A stretch of 64,000 nucleotides of DNA from DASVUC01 sp038237225 (GTDB lineage Bacteria; Planctomycetota; Phycisphaerae; Tepidisphaerales; Tepidisphaeraceae), in NCBI GenBank assembly GCA_038237225.1, contig JBBRYX010000022.1, positions 1 to 64,000 on the forward strand. Direction: 5' to 3'. The notes beneath the pieces are model-generated. The model had not been told where the DNA came from, ran no database searches, and was given only the letters and a program-made list of their open reading frames with translations. Below, piece by piece: positions 8,742-16,927 of this stretch; within the stretch, counting starts at the first letter, position 1, and each line of letters begins with the position of its first letter. Position numbers and translations under genes: made by a program.

Positions 8742-9464
8742 ATGGGTTTCTATGACCGCGATTACATGCGCGAGCCGCGCCGCACGGGCTTTGGGCGATC
8801 ATTCGGCCCGCAGTCCATCACCACCTGGCTGATCGTCATCAACGTGGGCATCTTTCTGCTTGATCGCATTTTCTTCCGGTCGATCGAGACGGTTGAAGGG
8901 ACATATCAGGATCACCCGATTTCGCGGTGGGGCTATTTTTCGGTCACCACGGCCGTCCAGCAGTTCCAGGTTTGGCGCTTCATCACGTTCCAGTTCCTGC
9001 ACGCCAATCTCGATCACGTTGTCTTCAACATGCTCTCGCTGTTCTTCTTTGGTCCGATCGTCGAGAGCTATTTGGGATCGAGACGGTTCATTCCGTTTTA
9101 TCTGCTTTGTGGCATTGGCGGCGCGATTCTTTACATGCTGCTGCTGGCGGGGCATTTTCGGATCGGCGGGCCGGGCGTTCCGCTCGTCGGCGCATCGGCC
9201 GGCATCTTTGGGGTGCTGATCGCGGCGGCGCTGATCGCGCCGAACGCCACGGTTTTATTCATGATGATTTTTCCCATGCCGCTGCGCACGCTGGCGTGGC
9301 TGTTCATCGCGTTCGCGGTCTATCAGATTCTGCTTTCGGGGCACAATGCGGGTGGCGAAGCGGCGCATCTTGGCGGGGCCGCGGTGGGCTGGCTGCTTAT
9401 GCAGAGGCCGGATGCGCTGGATTATCTTTCGTTTTCGAAGCGACGCCGATTCATCGGGCGGTAG
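8742..9464 (+). CDS. Rhomboid family intramembrane serine protease
   Basis: A 240-residue protein with about six membrane segments. It carries the rhomboid signatures: HANLDHVVFNMLSLFFFG (conserved HxxxN), the catalytic Ser in LVGASAGIFGVL and the catalytic His in GGEAAHLGGAAVG. Rhomboids cut single-pass membrane proteins inside the lipid bilayer. The soluble N-terminus (about 30 residues) is basic and polar. Substrates are unknown, and the neighbours give no hint. Confidence 0.92.
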   Translation: MGFYDRDYMREPRRTGFGRSFGPQSITTWLIVINVGIFLLDRIFFRSIETVEGTYQDHPISRWGYFSVTTAVQQFQVWRFITFQFLHANLDHVVFNMLSLFFFGPIVESYLGSRRFIPFYLLCGIGGAILYMLLLAGHFRIGGPGVPLVGASAGIFGVLIAAALIAPNATVLFMMIFPMPLRTLAWLFIAFAVYQILLSGHNAGGEAAHLGGAAVGWLLMQRPDALDYLSFSKRRRFIGR

Positions 9465-9481
9465 CTTTTCCTGACGGATTT

Positions 9482-10393
9482 CTATCCCCGAGCCGCGTTC
9501 TCGGCGCCGCGCTCTTTTGCTTCCAACTGGTTGATCTCTTCGAAGATCTGCCGATCCAGTTCGGTTAACGGCTCGCCGCGGATCAGCTTCAAATCCTCTT
9601 CCGTCACATACCCGTTGCGCTTGCGATTCACGGACCGCACGGCGTGGGCGTGACGGTCGGAATTCAAGACATCCTGCAAGGTCGGGGTTTTTGCGACAGT
9701 GACGCCTGGGTTCCTCGTCAACATCTCGGCGACTGCCTCCCGATGCCGCCTGAGCAATTCTGGCGGGGGAATGTTCGCGGGGCACCGGTTGGTCTGGATT
9801 CCGCGGGTTTCCGTTGCATCGAGGAAAAGCTGGGCGTTGGTCGTGCAGACGAACGTGAAATCGCTGAATTCCGTGGTCAGTTCGATCGTCCGGATATCGC
9901 GCCCGGCACTTCCTGAAGGAAGCATCTGGTGGATTCGCGCGATGATCGAATCGGATTCGCCGCTCATGATGCGGACGAAAGTGTGGAAGGCCGGCAGCGC
10001 CTGGGAGAGCGTCACGTTCTCGACGTCTTCGAGAAAGTGAAAGCCCTGTCCCTCGAACGCCTGCCGCATCTGGTCGTAGAAATCGCGATCCAGATCGAGG
10101 AACTCGTCCGGACTCGTGGGCTCAAAATGATGCGGCGCGTTGTAAAGCGACTTCTGCTGCGTCAAAATTTCTCGCGCGATCTCCCGTGGATCCGGCCGGT
10201 TCCCCCGCGACGTGAGCGCGATCACGATCAGCCCGATCAATCCGACGGCGATGAGGCCTAAACGAAAGGCAAGCACGGTGGGATGCAGATCCTGCCGCAG
10301 GGAAAGCATCGCGATACCGATGATGATCAGCAGAAGACATCCGGCGGCCCCGAAGGAATGCGAACTGCGGGAAATCGAATTGCGCCGTGCCAT
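9482..10393 (-). CDS. Hypothetical membrane protein with two N-terminal helices
   Basis: Starting at the ATG at 10393 (MARRNSISRS), the 303-residue product has two adjacent hydrophobic helices (AAGCLLLIIIGIAMLSL and AFRLGLIAVGLIGLIVIAL), then a soluble domain of about 230 residues. No known motif is recognised. The soluble part contains EFLDLDRDFYDQMRQAF and a highly charged C-terminus. It is convergent with the rhomboid gene. The frame is open upstream to 10537 but that extension is atypical. Confidence 0.6.
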   Translation of the reverse strand: MARRNSISRSSHSFGAAGCLLLIIIGIAMLSLRQDLHPTVLAFRLGLIAVGLIGLIVIALTSRGNRPDPREIAREILTQQKSLYNAPHHFEPTSPDEFLDLDRDFYDQMRQAFEGQGFHFLEDVENVTLSQALPAFHTFVRIMSGESDSIIARIHQMLPSGSAGRDIRTIELTTEFSDFTFVCTTNAQLFLDATETRGIQTNRCPANIPPPELLRRHREAVAEMLTRNPGVTVAKTPTLQDVLNSDRHAHAVRSVNRKRNGYVTEEDLKLIRGEPLTELDRQIFEEINQLEAKERGAENAARG

Positions 10394-10440
10394 AGCCGCG
10401 GGTGAGTATGCAGCCGTGCAAGAAGCCGTCAAGTCATGGC

Positions 10441-11352
10441 TCAAGGGCGCTTTGCGCCCGCAACGTTGGATCGGATCGCGTAGAGCGACGATCGAGCTGT
10501 GATGAAGAGTGTCTTGCCATCGTCGCCGCCGAAGCACAGATTGGCGGGCGATTCGGGAACCGCGATCCGTGTGATCAACTTTCCATCCGGCGAAAAAATC
10601 TGCGCACCGTCGCCCGCGCTGGACCAGATGTTTCCGCGCTTATCGCAGCGAATCCCGTCCGGCACACCCTTATCGACCACGCAAAACACCCGCCCATTTT
10701 CCAACGTCCCCTGCCATGTCACCTCGAAAACGCGAATGTGGTGGAGCTTGTCGCTGTCGGCGATGTAGAGCAGTTTTTCATCGGGCGAGAAGCACAACCC
10801 GTTCGGCTGAGCGAAATCCTTCACCAGCGCGGTCAACGTCTTCGTCTCGGGATCGAGCCGATAGACGTATTGCCCGGGCAGCTCCTTTTGCTCTTTCGAG
10901 ATGCCATAGGTCGGATCGGTAAACCAGATCGATCCATCCGACTTCACGACGACATCGTTCGGGGAATTCAGCTTCTTCCCCTCGAACTCTTCGGCGAGCA
11001 GGGTGATCGTGCCGTCGTTCTCGGTTCGCGTCACATGGCGGGAGCCGTGTTCGCAGGAGATCAGTCGTCCTTCGCGATCGCGCGTGTTTCCATTGGTGTT
11101 GTGGGATGGCTTGCGAAACGTCGTCAGGCCTTCGGTCTGATTCCATTTCTTCAGTTCATCGGCGGGAATGTCGCTAAAGACGAGGTATCCGCCGTCAGCA
11201 TTTGTCCAGACGGGACCCTCGATGAACTTCATGTCGCCTGCGAGCTTGCGAACCGAAGGTTCCGCGATCAGTTGATCCTTGTCTCTCTCTTCCTCGGCGA
11301 CGGCCATGAGGACTCCGAATAAAAGAACAGCGAGCGAGATCGATTTGCACAT
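10441..11352 (-). CDS. Secreted SMP-30/gluconolactonase-like protein
   Basis: A hydrophobic signal sequence (SISLAVLLFGVLMAVAE) leads a six-bladed beta-propeller typical of the SMP-30/gluconolactonase/LRE family. Visible signatures are FIEGPVWTNADGGYLVFSDI, NTRDREGRLISCEHGSR, LNSPNDVVVKSDGSIWFTDPTYGI, PNGLCFSPDEKLLYIADS and PDGIRCDKRGNIW, including the metal-binding Glu, Asn and Asp positions. The family hydrolyses sugar lactones. Planctomycetes carry many periplasmic members, probably for sugar oxidation; the exact substrate is not known. Confidence 0.87.
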   Translation of the reverse strand: MCKSISLAVLLFGVLMAVAEEERDKDQLIAEPSVRKLAGDMKFIEGPVWTNADGGYLVFSDIPADELKKWNQTEGLTTFRKPSHNTNGNTRDREGRLISCEHGSRHVTRTENDGTITLLAEEFEGKKLNSPNDVVVKSDGSIWFTDPTYGISKEQKELPGQYVYRLDPETKTLTALVKDFAQPNGLCFSPDEKLLYIADSDKLHHIRVFEVTWQGTLENGRVFCVVDKGVPDGIRCDKRGNIWSSAGDGAQIFSPDGKLITRIAVPESPANLCFGGDDGKTLFITARSSLYAIRSNVAGAKRP

Positions 11353-11455
11353 CCTTCTAAGGTGACGCGCCGGTGGCCGGTTGTCGAGTGAGGAGAGGGC
11401 ATGAACTTACTTGAGGGTGTAGCGCCAAAGGCGCAGGAATTAAGTGAAATCCGTA

Positions 11456-12325
11456 TTACTCGAGGAGGAGTGTCTGAAACGCCTTTTGGCGATACCCGCT
11501 GCCGATGTTGACCGCGGAGATCCGGCCGATCTGGGCTTGCGCCGCAAAATGGCTGTGCCCGCAAAAGAGGTGCTTGACCTTCGGGAATTCCAGCAGCAGT
11601 TGGCCGAGCTTTTCGCTCCCGAGATAGGCCTTTGTGAAATCCCATTGCGCGCTGTGTGAGGGGGGCAGCAGTTCACGAAACGGCAGGTGATGCGTTGCCG
11701 CAACGATGGTTTGCGTCTTGCTGGCGCTCACGCGCTGCAATTGTCCTCGCAACATTCCCAGCAGCTCGTCCAAAAAATGTTCATCCGATCGATGGAGCTT
11801 GACGAATCGCCCGTCGTTCCAGCGCGCGACGATCTCCATCGCTTCTGCAGGCACATCATCCGACGGGTCCAGGAGGTCGCGATATTCCTTGAAGTACGCT
11901 GCCGCTCCCGGTGAGACTTTTCTCTCGTAAAATCGGCGGGGAATGCCCAATGCGGGTTGCGCGAACGAGTAGTCATACCACCCGATGGTGCCGACAATCC
12001 CCACGTCATCGGCGATGAACGGCTCGTCCTGCAACCAATGCCAACCGAGCGACCGCACGCGGGCCGGTAACTGCACCAGCAGCAGCGCATAGCTGTCCGG
12101 TTCCGTCGTCCAAAGCTCATGATTGCCCGGCACGAACAACTTCGGCCCCGGGTGCGTGAAGCGCGACAGGCATCGCTCCATCGCATCTCCCGCTGATGCG
12201 GCGGCATCGCCGATCACCACCAGCACATCGCATCCGGCCTGGTTGATTTCAGTGATGATCGAGTCGGCGCTTTCCCTCGAGTTGGCGTGGTCGTAATGCA
12301 AATCAGCCGTGAGGATCAAACGCAT
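11456..12325 (-). CDS. Calcineurin-like metallophosphoesterase
   Basis: The 289-residue product shows the metallophosphoesterase motifs in order: LTADLHYDH (DxH), VVIGDAA (GDxx, lacking the usual following motif), LFVPGNHELW (GNHE), VAATHHLPF and FCGHSHFAAQ (GHxH). These bind a two-metal centre that hydrolyses phosphoesters. No signal peptide is seen, so it is probably cytoplasmic. The substrate is not predictable. Only a 104-bp gap with no obvious signal separates it from the SMP-30-like gene. Confidence 0.87.
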   Translation of the reverse strand: MRLILTADLHYDHANSRESADSIITEINQAGCDVLVVIGDAAASAGDAMERCLSRFTHPGPKLFVPGNHELWTTEPDSYALLLVQLPARVRSLGWHWLQDEPFIADDVGIVGTIGWYDYSFAQPALGIPRRFYERKVSPGAAAYFKEYRDLLDPSDDVPAEAMEIVARWNDGRFVKLHRSDEHFLDELLGMLRGQLQRVSASKTQTIVAATHHLPFRELLPPSHSAQWDFTKAYLGSEKLGQLLLEFPKVKHLFCGHSHFAAQAQIGRISAVNIGSGYRQKAFQTLLLE

Positions 12326-12340
12326 CAGGTTCTAACAGAA

Positions 12341-12425
12341 CTCACCACGGAGAACACGGAGGAACACGGAGGAACACGGAGAAGATATTGATCTGCTTTC
12401 TCCGTGTTCCTCCGTGGTGAATTCT
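12341..12425. repeat. Hairpin repeat built on CACGGAGG units
   Basis: The left arm holds ACCACGGAGAACACGGAGG and two further AACACGGAG units; the right arm reads TTCTCCGTGTTCCTCCGTGG. Together they can fold into a long stem. It lies between the phosphoesterase and the SdrD-repeat gene. Confidence 0.8.
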
Positions 12426-12437
12426 CTTTTCTCAGCA

Positions 12438-14138
12438 TTAAGAGGGGCGCTCGCCGAAGTTCTTGCCGGTGAGATTTTGGCCGGCGGCGACGTAGACATC
12501 CCACCACGGGTTGGGCGCGCCGGCGGTTCCGGTGCGCCAGCCGGTGGGCGGGAGGGCGCGGACGCGGTAGTTCTGGTTGCCGCCGAGGTTTCCGAAGAAA
12601 TAGTTGCCGTTGTTGTCGGCGGACGTTGTGCGCTCGCCGTTGTCGAAGATGCCGTTGTAGTTACCATCGATGTAGAGTTGAAATCCGCCAAACGTGGACT
12701 CGCTCGAGTCCTTGAACCCGTTGAAGTTGGTGTCTTTCCAGACCATTCCGCCGATCGATCCCGGGCTCACGGACGATGTATTCCTTTCGCCGAAATCCTT
12801 CCCGAGCACGTTTTGCCCGGAGCCGACGAAGACATCCCACCACGGCGTCGGCTGGAATGGATAGCTCGTGCCAAACCCGCCCGGCGGATACGCCCGCACG
12901 CGGTAGTTGCCGTTACCGGCGAGGTTGTAGAACGAATAGCTTCCGATGCCGTTGGCGGTGGAAGTGGGCTCACCCGAATCGCGAAGGCCGTTGTAGTTGC
13001 TGTCGATGTAGAGTTCGAAGCCGCTGAACGTGCTCTCGCCGGAGTCGCGGACGCCGTTCGAATTCGCGTCTCTCCAGACGGTGCCGCTGATGGAGCCGTT
13101 GGAGGTCGTGGTGCCGGTCGTCCCCTCGCCGAAGTTTTTGCCGCTGACGTTCTGGCCTGATGAGACAAAGACATCCCACCAGGGCGTTGATCCATTCGCC
13201 GCCACCGTGCGGTATCCAGTGGGGGGAAAGGCGCGGACGCGATAGTTGGCGTTTCCCGGCAGGTTGGAGAACGTGTAATTGCCGGATGAGTCGGTGGATG
13301 TTGTCGCTTCCCCGCCGTCGCGCACGCCGTTGTAGTTGGAATCGATGTACAGTTCGAAGCCCGAGAATGCCGGCTCGGAGGTTTCTTTCACGCCGTTGCC
13401 GTTGGCGTCCTTCCAGACCATGCCGGAGATCGATCCGTTGACGGTCCCACCACCACCGCCACCACCTCCGCCGGTACCGGATTTGCTCAGAACCACGGGC
13501 GCGCCGACGAGGAAGCCGGCCGCCGAGTTGCTTGATGCAAGGAAGGTGCTTTTGCGGACGTTGTCTTCCTGCCACACCGCCGTCGCGTAACTGGGGAATG
13601 TTCCTTTGCTCGGCCTGGGCGCGAAGTTGATGTTGGTCTGCCCGCCGTTGAGCGAGGTCACGGTGAAGGCGAGGTCGGCGATCTTGAAGGAGTGCGTGCC
13701 ACCGCTGGTTGTTCCGCCGGTGAGTTGAAGGCTGTTGGAGCGGGCAAAAAAGTAAACGTCACCGTCGGCGCTGTTATTCGTGCCGACATCCAAATCGCCG
13801 TCGCCGTCGAGATCATTTTGAATGCCGGACCCTGATCCGGTGCCGTTGAAAGGCGCTGCGGGAGTGACGCGGAGATTACCATTCGCCGCGCCACCGCTGA
13901 CGTTCGAGCTGAGGAACGAACCGATTACGTCCTGAACGCCGTCATCGGATGCCGAGCCGTTGGATCCCGTCACCACGGCCCAGGCTTCGAGGTTCACGGT
14001 CTGACCCACGCTGGTGACCGCAGCGGACTTGGCGCCGCCGGCGACGCGAACATCGATGGTCAACGACATCAACTGCCGGTTCTCGAGCTTCTCGATCATG
14101 CAGGAGGAACGGCGGCGGTTTCGATAGGGATACAACAT
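12438..14138 (-). CDS. Secreted LEPR-XLL-like protein with three SdrD_B repeats
   Basis: A large surface or secreted protein. Near the N-terminus is IEKLENRQLMS, which resembles the LEPR-XLL motif of planctomycete extracellular proteins. Next is a ~170-residue domain (VDVRVAGG-type start, NDLDGDGDLDVGTNNSADGD acidic loop likely binding calcium). A poly-glycine linker leads to three ~110-residue SdrD_B-like units, each with a WKDxNxNGxxDxxE start and a WWDVFVxxGQNxxGKxFGE end. The start is uncertain: ATG at 14138 is used, while the frame is open to 14222. It is a paralogue of the gene at 14412-15722. Confidence 0.8.
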   Translation of the reverse strand: MLYPYRNRRRSSCMIEKLENRQLMSLTIDVRVAGGAKSAAVTSVGQTVNLEAWAVVTGSNGSASDDGVQDVIGSFLSSNVSGGAANGNLRVTPAAPFNGTGSGSGIQNDLDGDGDLDVGTNNSADGDVYFFARSNSLQLTGGTTSGGTHSFKIADLAFTVTSLNGGQTNINFAPRPSKGTFPSYATAVWQEDNVRKSTFLASSNSAAGFLVGAPVVLSKSGTGGGGGGGGGTVNGSISGMVWKDANGNGVKETSEPAFSGFELYIDSNYNGVRDGGEATTSTDSSGNYTFSNLPGNANYRVRAFPPTGYRTVAANGSTPWWDVFVSSGQNVSGKNFGEGTTGTTTSNGSISGTVWRDANSNGVRDSGESTFSGFELYIDSNYNGLRDSGEPTSTANGIGSYSFYNLAGNGNYRVRAYPPGGFGTSYPFQPTPWWDVFVGSGQNVLGKDFGERNTSSVSPGSIGGMVWKDTNFNGFKDSSESTFGGFQLYIDGNYNGIFDNGERTTSADNNGNYFFGNLGGNQNYRVRALPPTGWRTGTAGAPNPWWDVYVAAGQNLTGKNFGERPS

Positions 14139-14352
14139 CAAATGCCTCAACGGGTTGCGGGGGTGATTCTGATATTCCAGCGATGAATTGGACGAACGGC
14201 GGGATCGGACGGTTCGGGTCAACTTCCTCAGGAATGCAAATAGATCAGCGATTTATCGATGCCGATGGTAGTCCCTGCTGGAAGTTCTTTTCAATCATGA
14301 AATCGGGAATCGACGATCTTTTTTGAGCAAGCGAACGCGGCGATAGCAAGAA

Positions 14353-14381
14353 CACGCCGCGGGAAAGTTTCCCGCGGCGTG
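14353..14381 (-). terminator. Strong palindrome, likely terminator for the upstream SdrD_B gene
   Basis: CACGCCGCGGGAAA and its exact reverse complement flank a single-base loop, giving 14 paired bases. It lies 30 bases past the stop of the minus-strand gene ending at 14412. Only a weak T-rich tract (TTCTTGCT) follows on that strand. Confidence 0.6.
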
Positions 14382-14411
14382 AAGTTGTGCCCAAATTAAC
14401 AGCGACCTGTT

Positions 14412-15722
14412 TTAAGCGTTCTGGAAAACACCAAACGTGATCGCTTTGGATTGCGATGCGGCCGCGACCTTCACAACGGTGAAGGGCATACTCTGCGACG
14501 AGAGCCGCGAAGTGGTCGTCATGCTGGGCATGATCAGCCACTTGCCACCGACCAGGGTTTTGATCGAGAAGTTGCCGTCGGCGTCGGTGAGCACACCGGT
14601 GTCGATTTTCTTGCTGTACATGCCGTCGAAGTCGGCATCGGCGAACACGCGCCAACCCGCCAGTCCGGTTTCACCAGCGTCCTTGACGCCATTGTTGTTC
14701 GCGTCATTGAACACCGACCCGACGATGATCGAGTTGTAGGTCAGTCCAAAGTTGCGCCCACTGACGTTGGTCCCGACGCCGAGGACCACATCGCGGAAAC
14801 TGCTGCCCGGGAACGTCTTTCGCCACTTGGGTTGGGCAACAATGCGAATTCGATACTTCCCGCCTTTGAGCCCCGGTATAATGTAATTTCCACCGGAGCT
14901 GGACTTCACCGAGAGTTCGCTGGTATCGAGCGCGCCGTTCTTGTTGGAGTCGATATAGACTTGCCAAACACCTGCCCCCTTCTCAGTTGCCTGCCGGGTT
15001 CCGTCGGAGTTCACGTCGTTCCAGATTTTCCCACTGATGCTTCCGATGTTCTGTCGCAGACTGACGGATGATCCGACCACGAACATGCCTGTGCTCTGGA
15101 CATTGCTTCCGCTGGAAAGCGTCTTCCCGTCTTCCCTCCAAACGCCGACGATCGAGTTGGTGGCACCCAGGGTGTTCACGGGAACGAACTGAATCGCTGT
15201 GCTGCCGCTGCCAAGTCTGGTGACGGTAAAGGTCAGGTCCGCCATCTTCCAGGACGCGCCGTTGGTGACGGGCGTGCCGCCGGTCGTGGTCAGCGTGCTG
15301 GATCGGGCAAAGAAATTGTCGTCGGGATTATCAGGCGAGCTGGGTTGGAGCGTTCCGAGATCAATGTCGCCGTCTCCGTCCAGATCGTTGGACGTTCCCG
15401 TTCCGGAACCGCTGCCATTGAATGGAGCGCTAAGAGTCGCTTTCAATGTGCCGAGTGCTCCAAAGCCGGACACGTTCTTGCTAACGAATGAGCCAACGAT
15501 GTCCTGGAGACCTTCATCGGTCCCGACGGTGTTGGTGCCTTTGGCGGTGGCCCAGACTTGAAGGTTGATGACTTGGCCGACTTTTGTGGGCGAAGTGCTG
15601 GTCCCGCCGCCGGCGAGGCGCACGTCCACGGTTAATGACATTAGCTTGCGGTCTTCCAGGGGTTCGAGCATGGGATGAGAGCGAGCGACGGTGACGACAG
15701 AACGCGATTTGGACATGTCCAA
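14412..15722 (-). CDS. Secreted LEPR-XLL-like protein with two SdrD_B repeats
   Basis: This 436-residue protein is a paralogue of the gene at 12438-14138. It has a short basic leader, the LEPLEDRKLMS motif, the same N-terminal domain (TVDVRLAGGGTSTSP, NDLDGDGDIDLGT) and two SdrD_B-like units (SGKIWNDVNSDGTRQ and VGSVFNDANNNGVKDAGE). It lacks the WWDVFV insertions of its neighbour and has a different C-terminal end (FTVVKVAAASQSKAITFG). Such proteins are expected outside the cell, with calcium-binding acidic loops. The two genes probably arose by tandem duplication followed by repeat gain or loss. Confidence 0.8.
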   Translation of the reverse strand: MDMSKSRSVVTVARSHPMLEPLEDRKLMSLTVDVRLAGGGTSTSPTKVGQVINLQVWATAKGTNTVGTDEGLQDIVGSFVSKNVSGFGALGTLKATLSAPFNGSGSGTGTSNDLDGDGDIDLGTLQPSSPDNPDDNFFARSSTLTTTGGTPVTNGASWKMADLTFTVTRLGSGSTAIQFVPVNTLGATNSIVGVWREDGKTLSSGSNVQSTGMFVVGSSVSLRQNIGSISGKIWNDVNSDGTRQATEKGAGVWQVYIDSNKNGALDTSELSVKSSSGGNYIIPGLKGGKYRIRIVAQPKWRKTFPGSSFRDVVLGVGTNVSGRNFGLTYNSIIVGSVFNDANNNGVKDAGETGLAGWRVFADADFDGMYSKKIDTGVLTDADGNFSIKTLVGGKWLIMPSMTTTSRLSSQSMPFTVVKVAAASQSKAITFGVFQNA

Positions 15723-16118
15723 TTCCTTAACTATGTGTAATCGTGTAAGCCGGTTTTGATGACCGGCAACTCAGCTGACTCCGCTAGCGCGCCATGCACA
15801 AGCCCGCTCGCGCGCCTTGTGATCCCTGTAGCACGGGCATCCTGCCCGTGTTGACGATACAGAGACGGGCAAGATGCCCGTGCTACGATGATGCCCTGCG
15901 GCACCCCTTACTTTAATAGACGAAGTATAACACCGCTCCGTTCCAACAATCACGCACCAGAAGGCATGTTGTCGCGATAAATCTGGATAATATAAGCAAC
16001 TTGTGACAGTTCTGAGCCATGACTATAGTCACATTTTACCCCTGCACAGCGGGGCATACCACCATCCGTCGCGGCTCGTTCACAGATCCCCATGGCGGTT
16101 TGGCCCTTAAGGATGTCA
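15723..16118. other. Gap of about 390 bp, one dispersed hairpin
   Basis: No credible gene is seen. The gap separates two divergent genes and should contain both promoters. It holds a GGGCATCCTGCCC-type hairpin at 15828-15886, and TTGTCGCGATAAATCTGG followed by an AT-rich stretch near 15970-15995 that could be promoter sequence, though no convincing -35/-10 pair is seen. Confidence 0.6.
15828..15886. repeat. Dispersed 59-bp hairpin, GGGCATCCTGCCC family
   Basis: The left arm GTAGCACGGGCATCCTGCCC and right arm GGGCAAGATGCCCGTGCTAC are near-perfect inverted repeats flanking a short spacer. The same unit occurs at many gene boundaries in this window. Confidence 0.85.
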
Positions 16119-16856
16119 ATGACCCCGCTTGTTGTCGAACATGCAATCAAACGCTTCCGCCAGGGGGAATCGACCGTCGAAGCACTCTCAAACATTTCCA
16201 TGGAAGTGGGGAAGGGACAGTTTCTCGCGATCATGGGGGCGAGCGGCTCGGGCAAAAGCACGCTGCTGCATCTGATGGCGGGGCTGGCGAAGCCGGACGA
16301 AGGCCGGGTGCTGATCAACGGCACGGATCTCACATCCCTGAACGACCACGAGCTGACGCTCTTCCGCCGGCGGCAGATCGGTCTGGTGTTCCAGTCGTTC
16401 AATCTGATCCCCACCTTGACGGCGGGTGAAAATGTTGCTCTTCCCCTGATGCTGGAAGGACGAAACGGTAACAGCTTGAAAGAGAAGACAAACCAAACGC
16501 TCGAGCGCCTTGGCATGCTGCATCGCCAGGGACACCGTCCGGATGCCATGAGTGGCGGTGAGCAGCAGCGCGTTGCCATCGGGCGGGCGCTGATCTGCGA
16601 TCCGGCAGTCATCCTCGCGGATGAACCGACGGGCAACCTCGACTCCGCGAACAGCAAAGCGGTGTGCGAGCTTCTGCGGGATCTTTCGGTCATTCACAAC
16701 AAGACGATCGTGATGGTCACGCATGAGCCGACGGTTGCGGCGTATGCGTCTGAAGTGGCGGTGCTGAAAGACGGGAAGCTGGTGGAGCGTTTTGCCACGG
16801 ATGAATTGAAAAACGCGGAGAGCCTGGCCCTCCGATATCAGGAATCCATCCGGTAA
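16119..16856 (+). CDS. ABC transporter ATP-binding protein, LolD/MacB type
   Basis: A 245-residue ATPase with Walker A (MGASGSGKSTLL), Q-loop (VFQSFNLIPTLT), signature (MSGGEQQRVAIGRAL), Walker B (VILADEPTGNLDS) and H-loop (VMVTHEP). The sequence is closest to the MacB/LolD/FtsE group that works with FtsX-type permeases, and the next gene encodes such a permease. An AAGG sequence six bases before the ATG at 16119 favours that start over 16092 or 16113. It probably drives extrusion or extraction of a lipid, lipoprotein or peptide. Confidence 0.92.
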   Translation: MTPLVVEHAIKRFRQGESTVEALSNISMEVGKGQFLAIMGASGSGKSTLLHLMAGLAKPDEGRVLINGTDLTSLNDHELTLFRRRQIGLVFQSFNLIPTLTAGENVALPLMLEGRNGNSLKEKTNQTLERLGMLHRQGHRPDAMSGGEQQRVAIGRALICDPAVILADEPTGNLDSANSKAVCELLRDLSVIHNKTIVMVTHEPTVAAYASEVAVLKDGKLVERFATDELKNAESLALRYQESIR

Positions 16857-16865
16857 CGATCACCT

Positions 16866-16924
16866 GTATCACGGGCATCCTGCCCGTGCGTGCATCGCCG
16901 GCACGGGCAAGATGCCCGTGATAC
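16866..16924. repeat. Dispersed hairpin between ABC genes
   Basis: A GTATCACGGGCATCCTGCCC arm and a GGGCAAGATGCCCGTGATAC arm flank a short spacer. It occupies nearly all of the gap between the ATPase and permease genes, so it would lie inside their mRNA. Confidence 0.85.
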
Positions 16925-16927
16925 AAA

